From positions 29,017,315 to 29,081,314 of the forward strand of contig NC_133232.1 in the NCBI RefSeq assembly GCF_040436345.1: a stretch of 64,000 bases of DNA. Reading direction: 5' to 3'. Every line of letters begins with the position of its first letter. The stretch's first letter is position 1. The stretch comes from Pagrus major. Its lineage: Eukaryota; Chordata; Actinopteri; Spariformes; Sparidae. The position numbers were made by a program, and so were the translations under genes. Under the pieces are notes generated by a model. It saw only the letters and a list, made by a program, of their open reading frames with translations. It had not been told where the DNA came from and did no database searches. Of this stretch, positions 46,200 through 59,429 are shown piece by piece.

Positions 46200-49100
46200 A
46201 CCAGCAGACTGCTCGGGCTGGTCCCTCCCATCAGCAGGGGTTGGTTGACTTCAGTGTGCCTGCGTGGCAGAAACAGTGAGTACACAACACACTGCACAGA
46301 TGTGCACACTGCTGAGAGGCTATGCAGGCGCTGCCATGAGTGAATCTTTCATTTAATTGTGTGAATAGCATGGTGGGTTTCATTTCAACTCTGGGGTTAA
46401 AAAATATGCAATTGAGAGAGAATGAGTGGGGGTCTGAGGGGCCTCTCACTCTGCATTTTACAGAAAATGCAATCAAAAAATGTGAAATAGTTATTGATTA
46501 AAGACTAATGCATGACTAGACCTTATTACAGGTTAGACCTCCGACTGATAATCAACTTCTGGGGCCGATATTGACACCAGTAAAAACTCTGATACCGACA
46601 CATCAGGTGATATCGACACATTTTTCGCAGTGATCCCTCAAATGTGGTTATCAAACACTTATACGTTATAGAGGCAAGATGTTTTACAGTTCAACAATAA
46701 ACCTCAGTGGCTAAAATGTCACCAGTGCACTGACACGGTAAACATCTCTGGGATTTTCATAATTATAATTTACCCCAAGAATGTTTACCTGCATTATAAT
46801 CTCTGAAAAGTTTATATGTCGGACAACGTAAAGGGAAATATCGGCCGGTAATATTGGTCAGGCACAAAACAGGTTAATGATCAATTCATTTATACATTTA
46901 ACGACATATTGGGCTTTTTACTCTCCTCTGTTCATCCCAGTGTGGTTGAAGTTACTTAATGCAGTTTAATTTGGCTCCATCTGACTTTTGCTGAACATTT
47001 GGTGCCTCACAACAGTTTAACTTTACATTTATTGAGACGGCTGAAAATTCTTAAAAATATTGACGATGCATTTTTTAAAAATGAGCTGAGTAGAAGAACT
47101 TGTGTGACACAGTGAGTGAGTCGCTCCTCGGCTCTTCTGTAAAAATGCATTGTCAATGTTTTTAAGACGTATCAGACTTTGGACTTTCTTCTCTTTCTGA
47201 ACTTCAGTGTGTCCTAAACCTTTTCTTTCTGGAGTTTTACTTAACATTTTTAAATCAGAGCTTCTATTCTGACTATTATACTGATGTATTGATACTTGTA
47301 AGGACTTGTACTCTGCTTATCTCGACTATAGCAGACAGTGATTCATTCTCATTTTCTATGACCTCAGGATGTTTTACTGCTCTTACATCTATCCTTTAAA
47401 AAGTGAAAATGCCAACCTGACGAACATTATATACAATATTTCCCACACTATTTACAGTATTACCACTGTATTTGTGGAAATATTACATTTTATTAAGATA
47501 AAATCTAATCAAAGAAGTCATTAATTGCTATCATGGCTGGTAGAAATCACATACAGTGCCTCAACAGACCGTGACCTGCACAATCAGACCTGGACAGTCA
47601 GAACTGTCTCGGTGCAGGAATGTTCAAAAACTGCACAAAGACCTGAAGTGCAACGACCCGCTGAACCGTGAGGATGGCAGGCGAGGATGCTGGCCTGCTC
47701 TGTGAGGCACGTGTGTGTGTGGGTGAGTGGGTGAGTGGGTGGGTGGGTGTGGATGAGTTATGCGAGTGCATATGGAGGTTTTTAGGGTGAGTAAACAGCA
47801 ATGGAATCTAAGTTTCCTTCCTCCCCAGAAAGCCCCGGGAAAATGTCAACTTTTGGAGGGAAAATGTGGAGTAAGACAGATACCAACAACTTACTCACAC
47901 TCTCACATGCGAAACACACAGAAACACTTTTTTTTTTTTTAAATCAAAAACTGATGCCCAATGTCTCCTGAGCAGTATTTCCTAGTCAGATAAAAACATT
48001 AAAGAAACAGCTCAATGACGGTGTAAAAGTGGTCAACATGTTGTGACATGTCGCAGTTAAAGACACAGAAAGTGTGTCATCGCTGCATTCCTGACGCTGT
48101 AGTCATCTGACGCTCACCTTTGCCCTGTATTCCCTTCACCTGATACCATCAACCACATTGAATAAGAAAACATCCTGCGGTGTTTCGCTTATTATCACAG
48201 GGTGTAATATTGTTGAAATCTGAAAGATGAGACAGGTACAGGCCCTGTTAAGTGTCATGAATGAGAATGAAACCGCCGGGAGCATAAGTTATGACAAGAA
48301 GCCCACGATTCAAGATAATGTCTAGATAAAATAATCATTCATCTGCTCAATTTTCCCCTTTTTCCTCCCAAAAGCAGATCTTTTTTAGTCGACTAGAAAC
48401 TGTCCTTGCAATTAACTTTATTGACTCTTTTTTAAAAAATTGACAATCCTTATTCCTGAGAAGGATTAGCAGTAACGTGAGACGTTGGTCTGACAGTCAG
48501 CAGCTCGGAGAAATCAGCTCCTGCCGGGAACCGTGTCCTTGGGGGCTGCAAGGTCAGCAGCTGCTGTGTCAGACCGAAGCTCACCGTTTCTACAGCGTGC
48601 GTTTTTTGAATCTGTACCAGTTACTATATTCTGCTTGCGAGTTGAAAAAAATATAACAGTCGTTGAAACGGATGGTGAAATAATCGAGCAGCTTTGTGGC
48701 AGTTCGCCTGACTCATCTCCACAGGCATGCGTGCACATTGATGTGGTCTGAAGAGTGAGAGTGGCTGCCAGAAACCTCAGCACAATTAGGCACATGCACT
48801 CAGCGTCGACCAGACTTCATCATCTGTGTCATAACTCGTCCTGCAGTGAACATGCGAACCCTGACGCTCATTTACAGCTAAAGCATGTTTACCTCCCTGT
48901 TGTTTTAATGTGGTTAGGCTCTTTTAAATGTATTTATAGGCCTGGGGTGTATTTTAAAGTCCATAATTAACATTTACATAAGCAGCTAGTGTTATATATT
49001 ACATTAAGTTAATGATAAAAGTTTATTTTATTATAATTAAACTCCTCTTTGATATTTTGCAGTGTGAATTTAAAGTCAGTAATGTTGCTCCAACACAACA

Positions 49101-49627
49101 TTTCACACATTAGTTTACTTTTAGCTGCAGTTAAAATGACATTAATTACTAAAAACAAACATTAATTCTCCGCTGGCATTGAAAATCAAATGGAAAAACT
49201 GTGAGTAACCAGACCTGGCATGGTTAAAACATGGAGTCAGTAACATAATCCAGGTATCACAATATTAAAGTAATGTTACTTCTGCAAGAATGCACAAGTT
49301 TGAATTTGGTTTCCCTTGAGACCAGAGTGACGTTGTGTGAGACTCTTGAAGTGTTGTCATATGTGAGATTGTGCATCATTACAGTACAAGTGTGTCATTC
49401 TTTAAATAGGTAATCCCCTTTTTACTGAATGTTTCTGTAAACATCTTTGTAATACATCATTTTTCCTGTAATGTAAACAGATTACAGTTAACTCTTCTGT
49501 TTCCTCATTATGTAATCCCATTACATGTATTCTGTTACTCCCCACGCCTGTAGGTAACACTAACAGCCATCATTAATAAACGGTAAATTTAAAGTTAAAT
49601 AAACTTTAGCTAATAGATATTTCATTG
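46200..49627. other. Intergenic stretch between yif1a and fosl1
   Basis: No gene recognised. 46530-46865 holds a palindromic GATATCGG / CCGATATT-rich segment that looks like an old inverted-repeat element. 47709-47755 is a GTGAGTGG simple repeat. The frames present are short and overlapping. Confidence 0.5.
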
Positions 49628-49964
49628 TTAAAGGAGCAGTATGTAGTTTTTTTTGTAGAAATTCAAACTCAGAATTTTTATATTTTCAATATTAAACTCA
49701 GCAATAATAATTGTTTCCATTTCTGAATAAACAAGCTGCTCTCAGAGGAAAATAAGGTCCCAGAACACTGTTTGAGGCTAGAAAGGTGGCAGGGTCCGCC
49801 ACATATAAACAAAATAAAACAGCATGAAACTGTGTTGTCCTTTAAAGCCAGTTCGTTTACTCAGTTTATTCAGTCGTGAAAACAAAAAGTTTGTTTATTT
49901 AGTTTGTTTAGGCATAAAAAAAAGCACAAGGTCTGATTAACATTTCTACATAATGCACCTTTAA
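49628..49964 (+). mobile_element. MITE family A, copy 4
   Basis: Begins TTAAAGGAGCAGTATGTAGT, contains the core GAAAGGTGGCAGGGTCCGCC and ends TACATAATGCACCTTTAA. It is longer than copy 3 because of a partly duplicated TTTGTTTA-rich interior. It lies about 0.9 kb upstream of fosl1. Confidence 0.8.
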
Positions 49965-50427
49965 CAAACAATTACATGCTTTTCAAACCACTTATGAAGC
50001 AACTGTTTATTACAAAGGTATATACAGGTGTTTTATAAACAGTTTACGAAACATGTCATTATTAATTAAAGCTAAATTAACAATTATTTCACCATTAATC
50101 GGTGATTGTCATTGTAAAGTTATTAAACATCCGCCTTTATTCTGCAATCTGTGAAAAACTATTTCCATTTTTATCCATATCTGTTCAAAAGCAGAGCAAA
50201 TATTAACACAACAAAACTACGTTTAACTTTCTAACCTGAACAAATGAACACACAAGTGGTGTCGCGCTCGGTGACAGTCCTTCCACTGAGGTAGGAAACC
50301 GCACCAGCGTCTGAAACCACCTCTCACACCTGCATCATCTCCACCTGAGCCGGAGCGTCTTTCTGCTCCGAGGGATCCCGGCGCGCGCGCGCGTGTGTGT
50401 GTGTTGACTCTCGGGAGGAAACTCTCA

Positions 50428-50437
50428 CCATATATGG
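50428..50437. promoter_or_regulatory. CArG box (serum response element core) of fosl1
   Basis: CCATATATGG is a perfect palindromic CArG box 440 bases upstream of the fosl1 start codon and five bases from a full CRE. This pairing is the layout known from immediate-early FOS-family promoters, where SRF with TCF or MRTF partners drives serum induction. Confidence 0.7.
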
Positions 50438-50441
50438 TCAA

Positions 50442-50449
50442 TGACGTCA
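50442..50449. promoter_or_regulatory. CRE / ATF site of fosl1
   Basis: TGACGTCA is a perfect palindromic CRE next to the CArG box. It can bind CREB/ATF dimers and also AP-1, so autoregulation by Fra-1/Jun is possible. A CACGTG E-box follows at 50453-50458. Confidence 0.7.
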
Positions 50450-50452
50450 CCG

Positions 50453-50458
50453 CACGTG
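50453..50458. promoter_or_regulatory. E-box in the fosl1 promoter
   Basis: CACGTG, a canonical site for MYC/MAX or USF, four bases after the CRE. A short hexamer, so modest weight. Confidence 0.4.
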
Positions 50459-50877
50459 GTTTTACATTCGTGCAAGGGGTTCCAGGCAACAGTATTTCCC
50501 GTAAGCGCGGAGGGGCGTGGCGGACCCGCGGTGCCGCTTTAAGAGATTACACGCGCAGAACCGATCCCAGACTGCGTCCCCTGGATGCGTGACTAAGGAC
50601 GCGAGGAAGTGCTCCGGGTCGATTTCGGAAGTTTTTAAGCGTTTTGAAAAAAAAGCGAGGAGACAGTCGCTTCCTCGTTCACCCCTCGAAAACACACCCG
50701 CTTGGACTCTGCCGTTTACCGCAATAAGGTGGGCTTACCCCAAGTTTGAATCCACACACACACACACAGACGCGCGCGAGAGAGGGACTCAATCTGAAAG
50801 TAGTATCGCGAGGAGCTGAGGACTTCACACAGCTGGGACCGGGTTTTTTTTTCTTTTTAAAGACAACAAAAAAAAGG

Positions 50878-53431
<2,554 letters not shown>

Positions 53432-53481
53432 CAGGCGACTGGTGTCATCCGGGCAAAACACTAATGTTCATTTTGTCACAA

Positions 53482-53501
53482 TGTGTGTGTGTGTGTGTGT
53501 G
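53482..53501. repeat. (TG)n microsatellite in fosl1 3' UTR
   Basis: Ten TG dinucleotides about 50 bases after the fosl1 stop codon. Confidence 0.9.
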
Positions 53502-53655
53502 ACAACAATGATCTCTGGAGGAAATGAAAATTGTGATAACAACCATTTCAAAATGAGCTTTTGTGCATCTGCCTCAAAGTTGATTCTGTGCTTAGAGGTG
53601 CGAGTTAGTGGCATTATCAGGATGTGAATGTTACACTCTTTATAGTTTTGATACG

Positions 53656-53661
53656 AATAAA
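53656..53661 (+). terminator. Candidate poly(A) signal for fosl1
   Basis: AATAAA 225 bases past the stop. A second AATAAA lies near 54109, so a longer 3' UTR is possible. The extension between them contains ATTTATT-type AU-rich motifs, as expected for an unstable immediate-early mRNA. Confidence 0.5.
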
Positions 53662-54544
53662 AAGTCTTTATATTTCTCATTTGAGGAGCTATGAGGTCGA
53701 ATGAGTATTTGCATGCAGAATTTATTATATAAAGAATTATAAGAGCTTTAGAAATAACTGATAACTACATCTATTAATATATTTCTAGTCATAATTCCTA
53801 ATGTTGCATTTTATGACTTGTTACCTTGTTACGTCACGTCGTGTAACACTTTATAAACGTCCTCTTTAAGGGAAAAGTACTTATAAATAAATGGTCCTTA
53901 TTTTTGTAAGAATCTCGAAAGAATCCTAATATTGTCTATGCAAATTATTGACCACTAAGGCTGGGCCGTAGGAGTTAATACAGATTATATAATCGTGTAT
54001 TTATTTTCAGAGTGTAATATATTTTTTGGTAATGTTTTCTCAGACGAATGAACTGCTTTGGTGGGCAGTGCCTTACTGTTGACTTTTGTCAAAGCTACTT
54101 CACAGACAATAAAGAATAACAGTCCAGAACTGTGTGAAAACTGTGGTGGTGTGTGATATTTTTGGTGAGAAACAAACAACATGAGGATGTGGTCGGACTG
54201 AAATACATCTTTTAAACTACAGATTCTACGATTACCTCAAAATTACCAAGTAAAGTAAAGTAAAGCAGCAATTTTTTAGCTCGTACAACTTAAATTTAAT
54301 GGTCTACTTGTTCATTCTGGGGTAATCAATTTCCTGACCTTTTAAAAGTCAAGTCAACTTTTAAAATGTTCGGTGTATTTTCCATTTGATGAAGCAAAAT
54401 GAGAACTGAATGTTCTCTGAGTGCAGCTTCTCCAAACTGCTGTTTTTTCTGTACATCGTATCGTTAAATGAAAATCTTTGTGTAAAAAAACAAGCAGTTT
54501 GCCTCGGGGGAAGTCACACTGGACATATTTCATATTTTCAGAAA

Positions 54545-54960
54545 GAGCTGCTATGATTAATTTATTAGTTTTCAATTAATCACCAACTATTTTGTTAATT
54601 TCCTCCGGCAAGACGTTTATGTTTTCATCTCTGTCCGTTTTGATTGTTTTTTTGGTTGGTTTGTCAGCAGGATTACACAAAAACTACTGAACAGATTTCC
54701 AGTAAACTTGGATGGAGGACGGATCTCAGCCCAGAATAGACCCCAGCAACTCTCATTTCTTCACTCGTGTCTGGCACTAAACTGGATTATCTTCGGGTTG
54801 TGGACAAAACGACACGTCAGATTGTCATCCTGGGCTTTGGGAAACACTCATCTAGATATTTCACCATCTTTTAACCAGACAGCTAATCAATTAATCGAGA
54901 AAATGATCAACAGATTAATCAACAATGAAAATTATCGTCAGGCGCAGCTCTATTCATAGA
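54545..54960. mobile_element. Inverted-repeat element with AATTAATC-rich ends
   Basis: The left end (GAGCTGCTATGATTAATTT, then TCAATTAATCACCAACTATT) and right end (AATTAATCGAGAAAATGATC, then GATTAATCAACAATGAAAAT and CGCAGCTC) are diverged reverse complements. The interior includes GGATTACACAAAAACTACTG, a common fish repeat block, so a nested insertion is likely. A half copy of the end sequence appears near 30985-31065. Noncoding; limits approximate. Confidence 0.5.
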
Positions 54961-55013
54961 TGAATCTGTCACAAACTGGAGAGCTTTTGTTGACGCTCGT
55001 TAAAAGGATAAGT

Positions 55014-55391
55014 TAACATTTCTGAAGCTTCACAGTAAACCAGCGTTGTAGCATTCTCCTAAACAACTGAGGTAGATGGGGACTTGTTTTAAAATGTATA
55101 AAGCTTGTACGGCGTACGAGTCTCCAGAAGCCCGGAGATCACAAATTGATTTGAAAAGACGTTATTTGCACCGTTTTGTACGCCGAAATCTTCATTTTTA
55201 GCCTCTAAGCTAACATGTCGAGTCTGTAAATAACGTATTATCAAATTAATTTGGGATCTCGGGGCTTCTGGAGACTTGGGTTAAGCCAGAAAGCTTCTTT
55301 TATATCTTTAATATAAAACAAGTCCCCATCTACTTCACTTGTTCAGGAGAACGCTGCAACTCTGTTTTGCCGTGAAGCTCCAGAAATGTTT
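55014..55391. mobile_element. Fold-back MITE with long arms
   Basis: Arms of 130-180 bases face each other. The left reads AACATTTCTGAAGCTTCAC, GTAGATGGGGACTTGTTTTA, GTCTCCAGAAGCCCGGAGAT and AGACGTTATTT. The right reads AAATAACGTATTATC, ATCTCGGGGCTTCTGGAGAC, TAAAACAAGTCCCCATCTAC and GTGAAGCTCCAGAAATGTT. The arm identity is moderate, so it is old. It lies between fosl1 and ccdc85b and has no reading frame of note. Confidence 0.75.
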
Positions 55392-55712
55392 TGTGGACTA
55401 CGAAACTTCACCTGAGTAGATGAATGAATGATGAATGTTCATTTTTCGGTGATTTTAGCCTTTAAAAGGATTTGACGGCTGCAGTCTGTGCTGACACACT
55501 CTAATGACCGCTCAGTGTGTTCCTCAACTATGAACACTGTGTTCTCTGTTACTCAGTTTCCCAAAACTGAAGCGAATCTCATGCTAATACATACATGGCT
55601 CAGAGGGCATTGGATTGCTCTGCTAAAACGGGGTTAGAGAGAGAAACAGAGATGGAACGAGAGTCAGATTGAGCGCTGGAGAGCATCAGAGAGAGAAAAA
55701 AACCAAACATGC

Positions 55713-55730
55713 GTGTGTGTGTGTGTGTGT
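55713..55730. repeat. (GT)n microsatellite
   Basis: Nine GT dinucleotides in the intergenic DNA left of ccdc85b. Confidence 0.85.
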
Positions 55731-57236
55731 TTGCTGCTGTCAGAGGACGCCTGCACATCACTAAGTGGGTAAAAGCATTACTGTCCTCTTCAGCTCTCCA
55801 GACTGTGCAAATAGGGATCCAAAAATAAAACTGATGAACATCCATAAAGTCAGTCTGTATGACATGAAGGGAACATCAATCAAGCGCGGCCAGTTCGGAC
55901 ACGAAGGTCAGAACAACAAGTGCAGAAATCAATCCTTCACTGTGTGTCATGTAAATGTAAATGCTTGTTCCTGCAAAGTCAAACGCGCAAAAGAAAGGTC
56001 AGAACAGCACACACAAAGTGTCATACCCACTGTATTTAAAGCTCTTCAATGCACTACGAGCATAGCCCACCAATAAACAGCTAACGACAAAATAAATCTT
56101 TTCTAATCCATGTGCATCATCTATGATTTAAACTGAAATCGGTTAGTAGTTAATACAGATAAATCAAGAGAAAGAAGGGTCAAAAGTCAAGATTATCCCT
56201 AATGTTACAGGGTAAATACAAAGCATGAGTTACAGAAGAAGAAGCCGACCGTCGCCGGCTCAAACAATCTGTGATATGCTAATCGAAACAACAACAACAA
56301 CTTCATAATAAAAATGTAACACAAGTGAGTCTAAACAGCTCGGTTTGAATAGAATAGAAATCATTCAAACGTTGTAGACCTTCCAGTTTTGTTTACAAAG
56401 AGTTTCCAGTTGGATTTTTTTTTTTTAAAAAAGTGACAGCTCTGAGTGAGGTCCAAGGACATCTATATCAGCGTCTGATCCACTGGACCCCCCCCCGACC
56501 CACCCACAGTAAACCTGAAGGGCCTTCACATCAGAACTGGTTCACAGGCCTGTACAAATTGTGACAATCATCATGCACGTATGGCACTCCAATCCCGTCC
56601 TGAGGAAGAGAGTGCATAAAATATTACACATTATTGGGCATCTAGCAAAAAAAAAAAGCAAATATCAAATAGTGTCATGTTTTTTCTTCTTCTTCTTTTA
56701 TCACAACTCGTCTATTTTCAGTGCTATTGGAAATTCGGTGGACTAAATATGGCTCAAAACTGGATTGAAATGAATCTTTAGATCGTGTGATTTAAGAGAT
56801 CCATGGTAACGCTGTCCAGTGCAATAGAAAACAAGGCTTCTACCAGTGTAGGCTAGTCCAGTGCATGAGATAAATTTATATATGTGACCCACTTTTTTGG
56901 TCCCATTATTTTTTTTCTTTTTCTTTTTCTTCTCATCAACAGACCACTGAAAAAAAAGGAGAAATTTCCCAAAAAACAGAAGTTAGAAAAAACACTGTAA
57001 AATTTAGACGCATTAATCATCTGGTGAATGTCTTCAAAGTCCTGAAAATGTCTCTTTGTCGAGTCAAACACTTAGTGGCACACAGATCTTTGCAGCATCC
57101 GGGAGGATCTATAATGCTTCTGCACCAATTTGTCTGACAAAGCCTCTGTCAATCACATCACTCCTACTCTACAGCTTCCTCTTCGGAGCTTGGAGAAGCC
57201 CCCCCCCTTCCCTCCTGCTTGACATCAACCTGTCCA

Positions 57237-57839
57237 TCAGTCATCAGGTGAGCACACCAGGTGAAGCTGGTCCGGGCTCCCCACGCTGCCCGTGCTCGAG
57301 CTCCCGTCCCCCAGGTCCCGGGCCACCATGCAGGGCAGGTTGAGCTCGGTGGACCCTCCTGGGCTGGAGTCGCTCCTGCTCACACACTCCTCCTCCAGGA
57401 CCAGGCACAGCTCCTTCAGGTCCAAGTTCTCCTTCACCAGCCCGTCCTGCATGCGCTCCAGATCCGCCAGCTTTTTCAAGTAACCGCCCAGGTCCTCCCG
57501 CATCACTTTGGCTGCGTGATGCCCGAACAGCTGCCATTCCCTCGCCAGCTTCTTCACTTTGAGCCGGTCGTCGTCCAGGAAGCAGCACAGGTCCCGCAGC
57601 TCCACGTTCTCCTCCTGCAGGCGCTGATTGATGGTCTTCAGTTCCCTGATTTCGAGGAGGTGTCCCTGCAGCTGTTTGTTCACCTCCTTTATCAGCCGTC
57701 CTCGCTGGATGAGAGCTGAGATTTTGTCCGACTCCTCTTTACGCAGCCGGCTCACCAGCTCCTCTTTGGAGCACGCCAGCAAATCCTCGTCGGACATCTT
57801 TGACAGCTCTCTGTTGATTATCTCACCTTCGGTACTCAT
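57237..57839 (-). CDS. ccdc85b: CCDC85B (DIPA), coiled-coil regulator protein
   Basis: A single uninterrupted frame of 200 residues, close to human CCDC85B at 202. After a short N-terminus comes DEDLLACSKEELVSRLRKEE (18-37). A first coiled coil covers about 40-88, with QRGRLIKEVNKQLQGHLLEI and LQEENVELRDLCCFLDDDR. The conserved REWQLFG block follows, with REDLGGYLKKLADLE and a second coil at about 115-150 (LVKENLDLKELCLVLEEE). The C-terminus GDGSSSTGSVGSPDQL ending CSPDD is nearly the family signature. The middle variable part is shorter and less Gly/Ala-rich than in mammals. In mammals CCDC85B binds delta-catenin family proteins at junctions and can repress transcription factors such as TCF7L1 and C/EBP in the nucleus. 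It follows fosl1 here as it does in human 11q13 (from memory). The frame on the opposite strand is a shadow. Confidence 0.95.
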   Translation of the reverse strand: MSTEGEIINRELSKMSDEDLLACSKEELVSRLRKEESDKISALIQRGRLIKEVNKQLQGHLLEIRELKTINQRLQEENVELRDLCCFLDDDRLKVKKLAREWQLFGHHAAKVMREDLGGYLKKLADLERMQDGLVKENLDLKELCLVLEEECVSRSDSSPGGSTELNLPCMVARDLGDGSSSTGSVGSPDQLHLVCSPDD

Positions 57840-58730
57840 GTTGTATTTTAAAAAAAGACCCAGAAGGGCACCTGAGAATCTGTGAAAAGCGCTGAGATGT
57901 GTCTGGATGCTTCAATGCTTGCACATCCTCGTCTTCATCTGCATCCAGTGTGATCCAGATGTCATCACGACGGCACCGGAGGCCAAATCATAGCAGAGAA
58001 CATGTGATGTTTTTATTTAGATGGCTTTCTGCAAGTGGCTCCGACTTCAAGTCCTGTTTTTACCGCCGAACCCAGGGATCGTTCTCGGCGGATGATCGCC
58101 CCGACGAGGCCGCGTGTATGAAAAAATGAAGATGCACCGCAAAAGCCCTCCGATAATGTCAATCTGTCATCCTCTCAGCGGCAGGCTGTGCTCTCCAAAG
58201 GCCTCCGAGAACACAGCTGTCCTTATTTTACCTCCTCTCGCAGCGCGTTGAAGGCAGCTCGCTGGGCTCTTCTGGACTCTCTCTTGCACAAAAGGCCCGG
58301 TCGGATCCGCGGAGGCTTAATCCAGCAGCCTCGGACGCACACCCTGCAGATGTTGTGATTTTTTTTTCACGTCGCTGGCATCGTCTCATCAGGCTGTGCT
58401 CGGCTCGCCTCGGCTGAATGAACTCCGCTCCCCGCTCGGCTGCAGGATGAGTCCGCGCGGTGCAGCAGCTCGTTATGAAGCCCGACTCATTGTTCGGCGC
58501 GAGAACACAGAAAAAACAAATAAATCTCAATCCGATCTGGACCTCTATCCGCTCACAGCGAGTGCATCATCTCTGCTCATCCTCTCGGGCCGGACTGTTA
58601 CCACAACAATGTCCGCCTCCGCCACTTTCACGGCTGTGACTCCGCTCAGCAGTAAGATGCGTGTCAAGCACGCGCGCACACACACCAGCAGAAGATGGTC
58701 TCTGCAGCCTTCAAAATAAAAGCAGCAATG
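57840..58730 (-). promoter_or_regulatory. CpG-rich 5' region of ccdc85b
   Basis: GC-rich sequence upstream of the ATG, dense in CpG between about 58040 and 58480, with no recognisable coding frame. It is probably the promoter and 5' UTR. No TATA box or start site could be fixed. Confidence 0.4.
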
Positions 58731-58739
58731 GGCAAAATG

Positions 58740-58852
58740 TTAAAGGTGCAGTATGTAAGAATTAGAGTTAAAAACATTTAAAGTTAAAGGTGCAGTATGT
58801 AAAAAATTAGAGTTAAAAGCACAGAAAATGTTAAAGGTGCAATATGTACAAA
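58740..58852 (+). repeat. Tandem array of TTAAAGGTGCAGTATGTA units, left part
   Basis: Units start at 58740, 58784 and 58831, spaced 44 and 47 bases, each TTAAAGGTGCA(G/A)TATGTA followed by AATTAGAGTTAAAA. The unit continues at 59430 (AATTAGAGTTAAAAACATTT, then TTAAAGGTGC near 59454), so the array was split by the transposon insertion at 58853-59429. A lone related unit is at 61649. The unit start resembles the end of MITE family A. Confidence 0.75.
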
Positions 58853-59429
58853 TACGGAAGCCCTAAAGGGCCATGCATTCATACATTTTATTTCCTCCGT
58901 TTTCCCGAGATAACGGGATAATTTTCTCGAGATAACGAAGCTTTGTTTTCCCGAGATAACGATATAATTAATTTGAGATCTCGTCGTTAACTACATAGCT
59001 GGTCAGCTATGTAGTTAATGACGACATCAGGCTCACTTAGATTGCGCCGCCGATATAGCTGAAGCCTTGCTAACCGTCTTTTTAGATTACGCACACTAAT
59101 GTGTATATTATCTGTAATAGCAAGGCATAATGCTATTTCAGCCTGCGTCAGGCCTTGATTGAAAAGATATGTGACGTGGTGATCGATATGCTCCTGCTCC
59201 TCTGACATTGCTACACTGAATGATGTTTCCTGCAATGATTTAATATACTACACTATCGTTTTGTTTTCTCGAGATCTCGAGAAAATTATCCCGTTATCTC
59301 GGGAAAACGGCAGTTGTTATTTTGAGATAATAACTCAAGATCTCGAGAAAACAAATGAAATTAACTCGTTATCACGGGAAAACGGAGGAAATAAAATGTA
59401 TGAATGCATGGCCCTTTAGGGCTTCCGTA
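58853..59429 (-). mobile_element. Palindrome-rich DNA transposon, copy 1 (internally deleted)
   Basis: 577 bases bounded by TACGGAAGCCCTAAAGGGCC and its exact complement, with TIRs continuing through GCATTCATACATTTTATTTC and CTCCGTTTTCCCG. TA flanks both ends, and the disrupted host repeat resumes outside, which supports a TA target duplication. The interior holds repeated GAGATAACG and TCTCGAGATCTCGAGA (59267-59282) palindromes and a minus-strand frame at 58987-59235. An inverted duplication of about 20 bases (GTTAACTACATAGCT facing AGCTATGTAGTTAA, 58985-59028) marks the deletion junction. Non-autonomous; it shares its family with copy 2 at 62686. Confidence 0.85.
58987..59208 (-). pseudogene. 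Truncated transposon protein: helix-turn-helix N-terminus
   Basis: From the ATG of MSEEQEHIDHH the frame gives 73 residues: FNQGLTQAEIALCLAITDN, then IHISVRNLKRRLARLQLY, RRRNLSEPDVVINYIADQL, then a stop. A short acidic start followed by a predicted helix-turn-helix and a basic RRR patch matches, from memory, the N-terminus of integrase-core (rve) proteins of fish and invertebrate DNA transposons. In those proteins the block DVV..I..QL is followed by RG.G.LHGYR and the catalytic part. Here the frame ends at the inverted-duplication junction, so only the DNA-binding part remains. An upstream ATG would add nine residues. Nearly identical to the frame of copy 2. Confidence 0.55.

Noticed and set aside
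57261-57719. 152-residue frame antisense to ccdc85b
   Set aside because: Shadow frame. The minus-strand frame matches CCDC85B over its full length.
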